In this document: in pieces, positions 24,359 to 33,173 of the stretch
Position numbering within the stretch: position 1 is the stretch's first letter
How the letters are laid out: every line of letters begins with the position of its first letter
From: Actinoplanes campanulatus
Lineage (GTDB): Bacteria > Actinomycetota > Actinomycetes > Mycobacteriales > Micromonosporaceae
Assembly: GCF_014647795.1 (NCBI RefSeq)
Contig: NZ_BMPW01000037.1
Location: forward strand, 1 to 64,000
Direction of reading: 5' to 3'
DNA length: 64,000 nt
Notes under the pieces: generated by a model
The model's database searches: none
What the model was told of the DNA's origin: nothing
Seen by the model: the letters and a program-made list of their open reading frames with translations, nothing else
Made by a program: the position numbers and the translations under genes

Positions 24359-24916
24359 CTACGTACGGAGTTGGAATTGTGCGGCGCGTGCCCGCAGTGC
24401 GGGCACGTCCGCGCCGGCTTGCGCCCAGCCGTCCTCGACGGATGCCACCTTCGCTGCGTTCTGGGAGAGAAACAGCAACAGGGCGGGCTGGGCGGCGATC
24501 AGCGCGGTGTCCACGGCGCCCGCGCGGCAGGTGGCGTCGGCGGCCGCGGCCCTGCGCTCGAACGCCACCGCCTCGTCCCGGCCGTCGAGCAGCGTCGGAT
24601 CCCACGGCTGCTCGAACGAGACCGGAGGGTATTTGAGTCCGACCTTGTTGTGGAGGTCGGACAGGTTGTTCGCTGGCGTGCCCTTCGTGGCCAGGCAGGT
24701 CTTGTAGGCCGCCTCCAGCGTCGGTGTCGCCGTTTGCTGCACGGTGGCGAGCACAACCACCAGCTGCCCGTCGAGGACCTCCTGACGCGGCGGGTTACCG
24801 GCGTCCTGCACCTCACCGGTCGCGCACGCGTTGAGCCCTTCGCCGAATGCGGCGTTGGTGGCATCGTCCGCTCGGGCCAGCGTGGGCTGGGGAAACTCGC
24901 CCTCCTGGGCGCGCAT
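24359..24916 (-). CDS. Hypothetical actinobacterial protein, N-terminus uncertain
   Basis: A 185-residue frame from the ATG at 24916. There are no membrane segments; it has two cysteine-containing helices (LNACATGEV, KTCLATKG) and an Ala-rich helical end. The family is not recognised. The same frame stays open and coding-like for about 50 further codons upstream (for example GIAPGDLLAFAPVREDFDYG, ending at a stop near 25068) but without any ATG or GTG. The gene may therefore be 5'-truncated, with 24916 only a surviving internal Met. The 24917-25141 stretch contains this open end and the promoter region of the divergent gene. Confidence 0.5.
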   Translation of the reverse strand: MRAQEGEFPQPTLARADDATNAAFGEGLNACATGEVQDAGNPPRQEVLDGQLVVVLATVQQTATPTLEAAYKTCLATKGTPANNLSDLHNKVGLKYPPVSFEQPWDPTLLDGRDEAVAFERRAAAADATCRAGAVDTALIAAQPALLLFLSQNAAKVASVEDGWAQAGADVPALRARAAQFQLRT

Positions 24917-25141
24917 GATGAGGGTGCGGCCGTAGTCGAAGTCCTCGCGTACGGGGGCGAACGCGAGCAGGTCGCCTGGGGCGATGCCCGTGAACGGAGT
25001 CGGCCGGAACGGGGCGGGCGTGTACGGCAGACCGCGACCCGGCTGACACCGGTCGCAGCCTCATCAATGCCCGCATGACGGTCATCGATGTCTGGTACCG
25101 TCGGCACCCCAATCCGTCCATAGCAGATCTACGGGGGATCG

Positions 25142-25960
25142 ATGTTGAGGATGCGAGTGTTGGCCGGCCTTGCCGTGTCGGCGGTGGTCGTCGGGGTGCT
25201 GGTGCCCGCGACGGCCGCCTCGGCTGCGACGCGACTGCGGGCGAACATCACCTGCGATGCCGAGACCGGCGAGATCACCACCTGGGTTTCCGGCACGCTG
25301 TTCGCTCCGGGCCCGGCCAAGCAGGTGACCGTCGAATTCCAGCGCCGCACCGGTGTACGGGTGACGGCCACCGCCAGGACGGTCCTGGCGCCGTTGGCGC
25401 AGCCCTTCCGGGTGACCACCACGTCCACGAGTTCGGGCGACATCAGCGCGGTCGGTTACACCGGCGCCTTCGACCCGGTGGCCGACCTCTTCTACCGCGA
25501 GCAGCTGACCGTGACGTTCAAGGACGCGGCGACCGGCGCCAACCTGGCCACCCGCGAGGCCACCTGCGACCACGACCAGCGGACCAGAGTCACACTCACC
25601 TGCGACCCGGTGGCCGGTACCGTGACCGCCGTCGTCAACGGCGTCAACGGCGCCGCGGGCGACTCGTCGGGCGCGGGACGGGCGTCACGGGTCTCCTATC
25701 ACATCGCGACGATCAAGCAGCAGAGGCCGAACGATCCCGGTTACCGCAGCGAAATTCTCGGCGAGGGATGGGACATCCAGCATCAAGTGGTCAAGGCCGC
25801 CGACGGCACCTGGATCGACACGGGATACGTGCACACGATCACCAGCAACCCGTACTACTACGCCGAGGAGATCACGGTCGGCGTCTTCGACCTGTACGGC
25901 ATCCGCGTCGGCACGGCCACCGGTGCGTGCACCCTGTTCGACGGCTCGCAGACCTCCTGA
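25142..25960 (+). CDS. Secreted protein of unknown function with two related halves
   Basis: A 272-residue exported protein: signal peptide (MLRMRVLAGLAVSAVVVGVL, cleavage near ASA-AT) and a beta-rich mature part. Two halves share a motif: RANITCDAETGEITTWVSG near residue 33 and RVTLTCDPVAGTVTAVVNG near residue 148. Each half closes with a Cys (EATCDHD, TGACTLF), so each probably has one disulphide, suggesting two copies of one small beta-sandwich. No catalytic motif is visible. ATG 25142 follows GGGGG at 4-5 nt. Confidence 0.75.
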   Translation: MLRMRVLAGLAVSAVVVGVLVPATAASAATRLRANITCDAETGEITTWVSGTLFAPGPAKQVTVEFQRRTGVRVTATARTVLAPLAQPFRVTTTSTSSGDISAVGYTGAFDPVADLFYREQLTVTFKDAATGANLATREATCDHDQRTRVTLTCDPVAGTVTAVVNGVNGAAGDSSGAGRASRVSYHIATIKQQRPNDPGYRSEILGEGWDIQHQVVKAADGTWIDTGYVHTITSNPYYYAEEITVGVFDLYGIRVGTATGACTLFDGSQTS

Positions 25961-26131
25961 TTCGCCGGCGCGCCGGCCGGCCGTGAGCGGCGCGCTGAAC
26001 CATCGCAAATCGCGGCGTCGGCCCGAGCGAGCGACGAACGGCAACGGCGGTTGCGCGGCGACCCGGCCTCCGGTTTACGCACTGTCTGAGGCCGGGCTGA
26101 CCGGCACGGTTCGCGGCGCTAGGTTGCCAGC

Positions 26132-27133
26132 ATGACGGATAGTCCTTATGAGACAGTCATGGGATTCATCATCGGGCCGTGGCTGGCCCAGGCCGTACGC
26201 TCAGCTGTTGATCTTTCGCTGGCCGAGCATCTGGCGGACGGGCCACGGAGCGCTGCCGAGATCGCCGCGGCCGAAGGCGCGGATCCGCAGGCGACGGCCC
26301 GCTTTCTCCGGGCCTGTGCATCGATCGGTCTGGTCGCGTACGCGGACGGTGGTTTCGCCGGCACCGACCTGCTGGCCGTCCTGCACCGCGACGCGCCGAT
26401 GTCGCTGCGGGACCTGGCCGCCTCCCAGTCCAGCCCGTGCCTGTGGCGGACGTGGGCGCGGATCCCGGAGGCGGTCCGCAGCGGCGAGTCCCAGACCACC
26501 CAGGCGCTCGGCATGTCGTTCTTCGACTACCTGGCCGCCCACCCCGACGAGGGCCGGCTCTTCGGCGCGGCGATGGCCAGCATGTCCGCGCCGGTCATCC
26601 GGGACGCGGTCGAGGTGATCGACGTCGCCGGCGTGACCACGGTGGTCGACGTCGGTGGCGCGCACGGCTCCTTCGCCCTGGCCCTGCTGGAGAAGCACCC
26701 CGGCCTCGACGCGATCGTGCTCGACCTGGCGCACGCGGTGCCCGGCGCGCAGGCGGCGGCCGTCGAGCGAGGCCTGGACGACCGCTTCACCGCGGTGGCC
26801 GGTGACTTCTTCAAGGAGGTGCCCACCGGCGACCTGCTGCTGCTGAAGTTCATCCTGCACGACTGGTCCGACGACGAGTGCGTACGCATCCTGGCGAACT
26901 GCCGCGACGCGCTGCACCCCGGCGGCCGCATCGTGATCACCGAGATCCTGATCAGCGACGACGCCGCCGGCATCGCGCCGCTGATGGACATCGCCATGCT
27001 CGCCACCGTGGGCAGCCGCGAGCGCACCCTGGCCGAGTTCGACGACCTGCTGACCCGCGCGGGCCTGCACCGCGTCGCGGCCACCCCGGTGGAGCCGCCG
27101 TACGCCGTCATCGAGGCGACCGTGGCCGGCTGA
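26132..27133 (+). CDS. SAM-dependent O-methyltransferase (plant COMT / polyketide type)
   Basis: A 333-residue enzyme of the Methyltransf_2 family. An N-terminal dimerisation winged helix (IIGPWLAQAVRSAVDLSLAE) precedes the SAM-binding domain with VVDVGGAHGSFALALL and a typical KFILHDWSDDECVRIL motif that contains the catalytic His. Substrates in actinomycetes are usually aromatic natural products. TAGGTT at 26120-26125 ends 6 nt before the ATG, indicating a leaderless mRNA. The next methyltransferase starts 4 nt after the stop, so the two form an operon. The stretch 25961-26131 before it holds no other gene. Confidence 0.92.
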   Translation: MTDSPYETVMGFIIGPWLAQAVRSAVDLSLAEHLADGPRSAAEIAAAEGADPQATARFLRACASIGLVAYADGGFAGTDLLAVLHRDAPMSLRDLAASQSSPCLWRTWARIPEAVRSGESQTTQALGMSFFDYLAAHPDEGRLFGAAMASMSAPVIRDAVEVIDVAGVTTVVDVGGAHGSFALALLEKHPGLDAIVLDLAHAVPGAQAAAVERGLDDRFTAVAGDFFKEVPTGDLLLLKFILHDWSDDECVRILANCRDALHPGGRIVITEILISDDAAGIAPLMDIAMLATVGSRERTLAEFDDLLTRAGLHRVAATPVEPPYAVIEATVAG

Positions 27134-27137
27134 TCCC

Positions 27138-27986
27138 ATGCGCGTCGAGCGGACCGCTGACGGCGCCGCCATGATGCGGGCCATCGAGCAGCACGCCGCG
27201 CGGCCGCTCGTCGACGATCCGCTGGCGGCCCGGATGCTCTCCGGCTGGCAGGCGGTGGTGGTCGCGCACCACCCGTTGCGGCGGTTGTTCCTGCACCTGC
27301 TGGAACGGTCCGGGCCCGGCTTCTACGGCGCGGTGGTCTGCCGTGCCCGGGCCGTCGACGAGGCCTGCCGGTCCGCCCTCGCGACCGGGATCGACCGGGT
27401 GGTCATCGTCGGAGCGGGGATGGACACCCGCCCGTACCGGCTGCCGGAGATGGCGGCGGCCCGGGTCTGGGAGTTCGACCTGCCGGCGGCACAGGCGGCC
27501 AAGAAGGCGGCCCTGATCCGGTCCTTGGGCGCCCTGCCGGGGAACGTCACCTATGTGCCGTTGGACCTGACGAAACCGGACGCGGCAACGGTGCTGGCCG
27601 GTGCCGGAACCGGGCGCACTCTGCTGATCTGCGAGGCCGTGACCATGTATGTCGACCGGGAGGCGGTCGACCGGGTGCTCGCCTACGCCGGCCGGCTGGC
27701 CGCCGGCAGCCGCTTGATCATCACCTATCTGCCGCAGGCCGAGGCCGATCGGAGAGAGAACGACCGGTGGTCGCGCCGGCTGGGCTGGCGTGCCGCCTAC
27801 CAGCCGGCCGAGCTGGCCGCCCACCTGCGAGCACACGGTTTCGCCGTGCTGACGGACATCGGCGCCGCCGACCACCAGGCGCAGTTGCTCCGTCCCCAGG
27901 GCCGCAGCCTCGCTGTCTTCCCCGGCGAGCGGATCGCCGTCGCCGCGTACGTGCCTCCGGCCGCGGGCGGGTCGACGATGCGATGA
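27138..27986 (+). CDS. LCM-family class I methyltransferase
   Basis: A 282-residue protein of the leucine carboxyl methyltransferase-like group common in actinomycetes. Marks are the RTADGAAMMRAIEQHAARPL start, DDPLAARML, VVIVGAGMDTRPYRL as SAM motif I, WEFDLPAAQAAKKAAL, and the motif ICEAVTMYVDREAV. Such proteins methylate carboxylates or hydroxyls of small molecules. It is co-transcribed with the preceding O-methyltransferase (4-nt gap), so both may act on one substrate (inference). Confidence 0.88.
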   Translation: MRVERTADGAAMMRAIEQHAARPLVDDPLAARMLSGWQAVVVAHHPLRRLFLHLLERSGPGFYGAVVCRARAVDEACRSALATGIDRVVIVGAGMDTRPYRLPEMAAARVWEFDLPAAQAAKKAALIRSLGALPGNVTYVPLDLTKPDAATVLAGAGTGRTLLICEAVTMYVDREAVDRVLAYAGRLAAGSRLIITYLPQAEADRRENDRWSRRLGWRAAYQPAELAAHLRAHGFAVLTDIGAADHQAQLLRPQGRSLAVFPGERIAVAAYVPPAAGGSTMR

Positions 27987-28077
27987 CGCGCTCTCGCCGC
28001 CTCATCGCGGGCCGCCGAATCAACCACCACGCGACGATGAGGGTGGATTCGCTGGCTGGCACGCGAACGTTGGCGGC

Positions 28078-28274
28078 GTGACCGGCTGGTCCGTCGACGG
28101 CTCCCACGCAAAGCAGGAATGGTTCGCCGAAACGATGCCGTGGTCGCAACCCCTGCACGGCTCCTTCGTCGAAGCGTTTCACCTGATCACCAGCGGCCGG
28201 ATCCCGGCGGAGCGGCTGATCAGCGACGTGGTGGCGCCAACTTCGCCGAGATCGGCGCGATCGACGTCGTCTGA
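28078..28274 (+). pseudogene. Remnant of an unidentified enzyme, frameshifted near its end
   Basis: From about 28078 a plus-strand frame reads TGWSVDGSHAKQEWFAETMP, SQPLHGSFVEAFHLITSGRI and PAERLISDVV, with coding-like composition. After the last Val a one-base deletion would restore GANFAEIGAIDVV and the TGA at 28272-28274. The opening resembles the C-terminal part of MDR dehydrogenases (xGRIPxxRLISDVV), but the identity is uncertain. There is no plausible start or N-terminal domain in 27987-28077. Confidence 0.4.
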
Positions 28275-28281
28275 CCCGCGA

Positions 28282-29043
28282 TCAGCGGATCGTCGGCACC
28301 GCGGCGCCGAGCGCGGCGGACACGTCCCGGGCGGCGGCGATGACCTCCGACGCCCGGGTCTCCAGGCCGGACATGTCCATGTCCATGGCCAGGGTGGAGA
28401 CGGAGATGCCACCGAGCACCTGCCCGGTGTGGTCGAAGACGGCCGCGCCGACGCAGCGGATGCCCGGCTCGTTCTCCTCGTCGTCGACCGCGTAGCCGAG
28501 AGCGCGGACCCGGGCCAGGTGGGTCAGCAGGTCCTCCTCGCTGGTGATGGTGCGGGGTGTGCGCGGGGCGAGGCCGGTGCGCCGGCAGATCGCCAGGACC
28601 TCCTCGTCGCTCAGCTCGGCCAGGACGGCCTTGCCGATGGCGGTCGTGTGCAGGGCGATGCTCATGCCGATGCGTGACGGCATCTGGTACGGCCGGCGCC
28701 CCTCCTGCTTGTCGACATACACCGCCTCGTCGACGCTGCGGATCGCGAAGTGCGTGGTGAAGCCGGTGGCTTCGCGCAGAGCGAGCAGTGCGCCGGACGC
28801 CTGGCGGGCCGGATCGAAACGGTGCATGACCCGGCCGGCCAGGGTGAGGATCCGCGGGCCGGGCTCGTAGGTGCCGAGCCCGTCGGGGCGGGCGAAACCC
28901 CACGTGACGAGCGACTGGAGGATCCGGTGCACGGTCGACTTGGAGACACCCGTCGCCACGGCGATGTCGGTGACGCGGTGGTGCTCGGCGAGCGCCTCGA
29001 GCACCGCCAGCGTCTTGTCGATGGAACTGCCTTCCCTAGCCAC
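28282..29043 (-). CDS. IclR-family transcriptional regulator
   Basis: A 253-residue regulator: winged helix (SIDKTLAVLEALAEHHRVTD ... SKSTVHRILQSLVTWGFAR) and the IclR effector domain (LREATGFTTHFAI, IGMSIALHTTAIGKAVLAEL, GIRCVGAAVFDHTGQVLGGISV). The start is GTG 29043. The adjacent sodium:solute symporter gene is transcribed in the same direction, 56 nt upstream. It probably controls the symporter through the palindrome at 30657-30670 (inference). Confidence 0.93.
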   Translation of the reverse strand: MAREGSSIDKTLAVLEALAEHHRVTDIAVATGVSKSTVHRILQSLVTWGFARPDGLGTYEPGPRILTLAGRVMHRFDPARQASGALLALREATGFTTHFAIRSVDEAVYVDKQEGRRPYQMPSRIGMSIALHTTAIGKAVLAELSDEEVLAICRRTGLAPRTPRTITSEEDLLTHLARVRALGYAVDDEENEPGIRCVGAAVFDHTGQVLGGISVSTLAMDMDMSGLETRASEVIAAARDVSAALGAAVPTIR

Positions 29044-29098
29044 CGATTCAGCCTACTGGCAGCGGTGCGGGGCCCACGGGCTCCGCCGCCCGCTCCGT

Positions 29099-30598
29099 TC
29101 ACGCTGTGGAGACCGGCTTCGCCTCCGGCGCCGGATCGCTCTCCAGCGAATCGATGAGCTCGTCGCGCCGCTCCGTGCGCTCCGGCCGGAGCAGACCGAT
29201 CACCACGTAGAGGGCCAGCGAGGTGACCAGCGGAACCCCGACCACCATGGTCTGGCTGGTCTCCTCCAGAACCCACTTGATCACCACCCAGACGCCGAGG
29301 CCGGCTGCCCAGGAGACCAGCGCCGCGGTCGGTCCGCTGCGCCGGAACCAGGGCAGCAATCCGAGCATCAGCGGGATGGAGATCGGGCCCATGGTCGCCG
29401 CGACCAGGTCGATCACGATCTTCAGGACCACGCCCTGGCCCTCGGTGCTGATGGCGATCACCATGCTGATCGCCACGAACGCGAACGTGGTGATCCGGGC
29501 GAAGGTCAGCGCCGCGTCCTCGCTGAGGTCGCGCACCCGGCGCACCAGGCGCGGGGCTATGTCGCGGGTCACCACCGATGAGATCACGTTGGCGTCCGAG
29601 GACACCATCGCCATCGTGTGCGAGAAGAAGCCCGCCAGCACCAGACCGATGACGCCCGGGGGCAGCAGGGTCTTGGCCAGTTCGACATACGCCTGCTCAG
29701 GGCTCGCCAGACCGGGAACGATCAGCGGCGCGGCGAACATCGGCATGAACAGGATCAGCGGCCAGACCAGCCACAGACCGCTGGACAGCAGGGCGGACCT
29801 CTTGGCCGCCGAACCGGACGGCGCGGCCATGTACCGCTGCGCCAGATTCCACATGCCGCCGTTGTACTCGAAGGTCTTGATGAACAGCAGGGCCAGGAAG
29901 AACGTCAGGGTGTACGGCCCGCTGAACGGATCGCCGTGCCCCTCCGGCAGATCGCCCCACATCGTCCACAGCGTGGAGACGCCGCCGAGGTGGGCCATGA
30001 AGGCGAAGAACATCGCGATGCCGGCCACGCCCTGGATGACGAACTGACCGAAGTCGGTGAGCACGTCCGCCCACAGGCCGCCGGCGGTGATGTAGACGAG
30101 CGTGACCGCGCCGGTGATCAGGATGCCCCACACGATCGGCACCCCGGCGAAGCCCCGCAGCAGTACCGCGATGGCCACCCATTTGGCGGCGATGTCCACC
30201 ACCTTGAGCAGCGCGCCGCTGTAGGCGAGCGCCTGCTGGGTGGGGACGTTGTAGCGGTGGGCCAGGTACTCCAGGGGGGACGCCACCCCGTGCCGGGATC
30301 GGAGCCTGTTCCACCGGGCGGCGAAGACGAAGGCGCCGATGCCGACACCGAGACCGATGGTGAGCGCCCACCACACGTACATGGCGAGCCCGTAGTTGTA
30401 GGCGACGGCCGCGAAGGCCACGAACATGATGGCACTGTATCCGGACATATGGTGCGAGATTCCGGAGAGCCACCACGGGATCATGCCCCTCGCGGTGAAG
30501 AAGTCGGCGACATTGTGGACGCGGCTCTTGGCCCACAGGCCGATGCCGACCATGACAAGGAAATACCCGCTGAGTACCGACCAGTCGAGCGTGGTCAC
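29099..30598 (-). CDS. Sodium:solute symporter (SSS family)
   Basis: A 499-residue transporter with about 13 hydrophobic helices. Typical SSS marks are an N-terminal LSGYFLVMVGIGLWAKSR, ADFFTARGMIPWWLSGISHH in helix 2, ITAGGLWADVLTDFGQFVIQ, and the later SSDANVISSVVTRDI region. The substrate is unknown; the IclR neighbour favours an organic acid or aromatic carbon source (inference). The GTG start has GGAGGGGGGAG upstream. The promoter lies at 30651-30679. Confidence 0.93.
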   Translation of the reverse strand: MTTLDWSVLSGYFLVMVGIGLWAKSRVHNVADFFTARGMIPWWLSGISHHMSGYSAIMFVAFAAVAYNYGLAMYVWWALTIGLGVGIGAFVFAARWNRLRSRHGVASPLEYLAHRYNVPTQQALAYSGALLKVVDIAAKWVAIAVLLRGFAGVPIVWGILITGAVTLVYITAGGLWADVLTDFGQFVIQGVAGIAMFFAFMAHLGGVSTLWTMWGDLPEGHGDPFSGPYTLTFFLALLFIKTFEYNGGMWNLAQRYMAAPSGSAAKRSALLSSGLWLVWPLILFMPMFAAPLIVPGLASPEQAYVELAKTLLPPGVIGLVLAGFFSHTMAMVSSDANVISSVVTRDIAPRLVRRVRDLSEDAALTFARITTFAFVAISMVIAISTEGQGVVLKIVIDLVAATMGPISIPLMLGLLPWFRRSGPTAALVSWAAGLGVWVVIKWVLEETSQTMVVGVPLVTSLALYVVIGLLRPERTERRDELIDSLESDPAPEAKPVSTA

Positions 30599-30650
30599 GT
30601 GCTCCCCCCTCCAGTGCGTGGCGCGGGTTACAGAGACGTTCGCTCCGTGG

Positions 30651-30690
30651 ATGTTCTGTTACATGAAACAGCTTGTCAATACACGGAACA
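30651..30690 (-). promoter_or_regulatory. Promoter of the symporter gene with an IclR-like operator in its spacer
   Basis: On the minus strand TTGACA (30679-30674) and GAACAT (30656-30651) are 17 nt apart. The spacer holds the near-palindrome TGTTTCATGTAACA (30670-30657), which resembles IclR-family sites (TGTT...AACA). A related half, TGTTCCGTGTA, lies 20 bp further upstream (30690-30680). The leader to the GTG at 30598 is about 45 nt. Confidence 0.65.
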
Positions 30691-30894
30691 AAAAGATGCT
30701 CATCCATGTCGGGGGTGTTGGCCGGTAGGCGTTCCGGGCGCGGCCGGATAACACAAAGGAGAGACAGCTCGGCGAATGCCTCTTTCGTCTTTGGTCCGAT
30801 GTGGCGTCACCCGGAGGGGGAGCGGAGTTGCGTGGGGCGTTTATCCTGCTTCTGTCTGGTTTGCACCTTTTATGCAGATAGGAGCTGAACCGCG

Positions 30895-32871
30895 GTGAAC
30901 TCGGACAGTCCCGGCCGGCGGTTCGCGCTCATTGCGGCGCTTGCCGCAGTGTTGAGCGTGCCGACCACGCTCGCCTTCAGCAGCCCCGCCACCGCGGCAC
31001 CCGCTGGATCGCCGGCCACGCTCGACATCGTCCCGGCCGAAGGGCTTCCCGGCGCCACGGTCAGCGCCGTCGCCACCGGCTTGCCCGCGAACTGCACGGA
31101 CATCGACTTCTACTGGCGCGGCCAGAACGTGATCGCCGCGTCCCTGTCGAGCACCGTCGGCGTCGTCCGCGCCACACTGCACATCCCCGACAGCACGGAT
31201 TCCGGCCTGGTGCTCATCGAGGCCAGGTGTAACGCCGACCGTGAACCGGACGAGGATCCGAATTCGGGGGCAGGCCCCACCGCCAAGTTCACCGTTCTCG
31301 ATCGGCCACCGCTGCGGCCGAGACCTCTCCAGCTGACACCGACCCACGGCCCGGCCAAGGAAGGCCCCCCAACCGCCAGACCCACGACGAAGCGGGCCTC
31401 GATCGCTGCCGCCCAGCCCCGCCCATCGACCTCAACCGTCACGACCTCGCCTCGAGCGCCGGCTCCGGCCATCACCACGCCGTCCCGCACGCCGCGGTCC
31501 GCCCTGGTCGCCGCCTCGAAGCGACCCGACGGCCCGCCGCCGGCCGGCTCCGGCCCGACGGCGACGCTCACACCGGCGCCATCGCTCACCCGTACGCCAT
31601 CATCCGTCACCGAATCACCCACGCCGACCTCGGCGAAGCCGGCGGGCTTCACGCCGATCCGGGCCAGCTGGGCCATGCCCACGCTCGACGACGTCTCCCT
31701 GGATCCGTCGCTCCTGCTGCTCGTCGCGGCCATGGCGGTGCTCCTGTTCATCCTGGTCGCGTTCCCCTCCGACGTATTCAACAAGACCTATGAAAATCGC
31801 CGGGAGGAGATTCACGGGGCGATCCGCGCCCTGGGTGTCAAACACCGCAGCCGGATGCCGTCCTGGCTCCAAGCGACCCTGCTGATCGTGACCGCGGTCG
31901 GCGCCGCCCTCCTCTCCGGCAAGGGCGAGGGCCCCGCCGCGCAACTGCCGGACGGCAACTGGGCCCTGAACATGGCCGCCGTGCTCATCGCGGTTCCGTT
32001 GGTGATGGCCGCCTACAGCGGCCCAGGCGAGATCTACCTGTGGCGGATCCGGGGCAGGGCGACCCTCTACGTGCCACCCGTCGCACTGGCGGTGGGCGTT
32101 GCCTGCGCGGTCTTTTCGCAGGTCTGCGAGCTCAACCCCACCTATGCGTACGGCCTGTTCTGCACCTTCATCCTCTTCAGGGGTAGGAAGCCGGCGAACC
32201 GGATCGAGCCGACCGAAGCGCAACGGGCGTACGGCGTCCTGTGGAGCGTCGCCGGCCTCGGCGCGCTGATCGCCCTCGGATACATCGGCTTCAGCGCGAA
32301 CTGGGAGAACGCGCACTCCGCCAACGCCGGCTGGCACACGGTTCTGTTCGATGCGGTGGCCTACTGGGTTGTGGTGCTCGGCGCCGAAAGCCTGGTCTTC
32401 GCCCTGATCCCGATGCGTTTCCTGGACGGCCGCACGGTGGCCGGCTGGCGGTTGCTCGCGTGGATGCCGCTGCAGATCGCCGCCGGCTTCTTCTTCTGGT
32501 ACGTGATTCAGCGCCGCGGTGAAGTCAACGGACTCCGGCCGACCGGCGACGAATGGTTACGCGCGATGGGCTTCTTCCTGCTCTTCGGCCTGGCCGCGAT
32601 GACCTTCTGGGGCTATTTCCAGTGGAAGGGACGGCCCACGGCGGGCTTCAGCACACGGCCGATGGCCCCGTTCACCGAACTGTTCCAGCCGGTCACCTTT
32701 GCCGGCCGGCTGCGGACCGAGGCGGCGGAGCTGGCAAAGACGGTGGGGCGCCGTCTCGTGCGGCGCAGCCCCATGCCTCGCGATCCCGGGGAACCCAGCT
32801 GCGCCGACTTCTCCGGCGAAGCGCTGACCGCGGCATCATCGACGCGGTTGCCGAGTCACCCGCAGGGGTAG
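30895..32871 (+). CDS. Large membrane protein with secreted N-terminal domain, unknown function
   Basis: A 658-residue protein. A signal sequence (about residues 9-35) is followed by a small beta-type domain of about 90 residues with three cysteines, then a long Pro/Thr/Ser-rich spacer (about residues 140-260). The C-terminal half has about eight transmembrane helices, starting with LLLLVAAMAVLLFILVAF and followed by a conserved-looking PSDVFNKTYENRREEI. It ends in a cytoplasmic tail. I do not recognise a family with certainty; comparable 'FGLLP-motif' membrane proteins of actinomycetes have a similar layout. GTG 30895 has GGAG 10 nt upstream. Upstream, 30691-30894 holds no gene. Confidence 0.75.
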   Translation: MNSDSPGRRFALIAALAAVLSVPTTLAFSSPATAAPAGSPATLDIVPAEGLPGATVSAVATGLPANCTDIDFYWRGQNVIAASLSSTVGVVRATLHIPDSTDSGLVLIEARCNADREPDEDPNSGAGPTAKFTVLDRPPLRPRPLQLTPTHGPAKEGPPTARPTTKRASIAAAQPRPSTSTVTTSPRAPAPAITTPSRTPRSALVAASKRPDGPPPAGSGPTATLTPAPSLTRTPSSVTESPTPTSAKPAGFTPIRASWAMPTLDDVSLDPSLLLLVAAMAVLLFILVAFPSDVFNKTYENRREEIHGAIRALGVKHRSRMPSWLQATLLIVTAVGAALLSGKGEGPAAQLPDGNWALNMAAVLIAVPLVMAAYSGPGEIYLWRIRGRATLYVPPVALAVGVACAVFSQVCELNPTYAYGLFCTFILFRGRKPANRIEPTEAQRAYGVLWSVAGLGALIALGYIGFSANWENAHSANAGWHTVLFDAVAYWVVVLGAESLVFALIPMRFLDGRTVAGWRLLAWMPLQIAAGFFFWYVIQRRGEVNGLRPTGDEWLRAMGFFLLFGLAAMTFWGYFQWKGRPTAGFSTRPMAPFTELFQPVTFAGRLRTEAAELAKTVGRRLVRRSPMPRDPGEPSCADFSGEALTAASSTRLPSHPQG

Positions 32872-33173
32872 TCCGATCGGGCGGAATACGGCCTCGGGCA
32901 GGGTAATCCGAACGAGCGTATTCCGCGGTTCCGGTGTGCCGGAGAGCGTCGGACGACTTTTTCGGTGATCACGTATCCGCAGTTCGGGGCGTTCCTCCGT
33001 AGACGGTGAGCTGGTTGCGCCGTATTCGGTATCTGACGGACATGTCAGTTCGGCTACGGCGTTCTCACCTTTTTTCGATTCCCGATTCATTTCGCTTCCG
33101 GGCCTAGCCTGGTCGTCAACTCGGATTCTCGCGGTGGAGTCCGGTGGGCGCGGCGAAACGTGGAGGGAATTCC
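32872..33173. other. Intergenic stretch before the six-gene operon
   Basis: No supported gene on either strand. It contains the promoter region of the vWA operon: TAGCCT at 33105-33110 is a possible -10 box. Imperfect dyads such as CTGACGGACATGTCAG (33037-33052) could be regulatory. GGAGGG lies just before the ATG at 33174. No clear terminator for the preceding gene was found. Confidence 0.4.

Noticed and set aside
25961-26000. GC-rich palindrome GCCGGCGCGCCGGC as a terminator
   Set aside because: It has no loop and such runs occur by chance in this GC-rich DNA.
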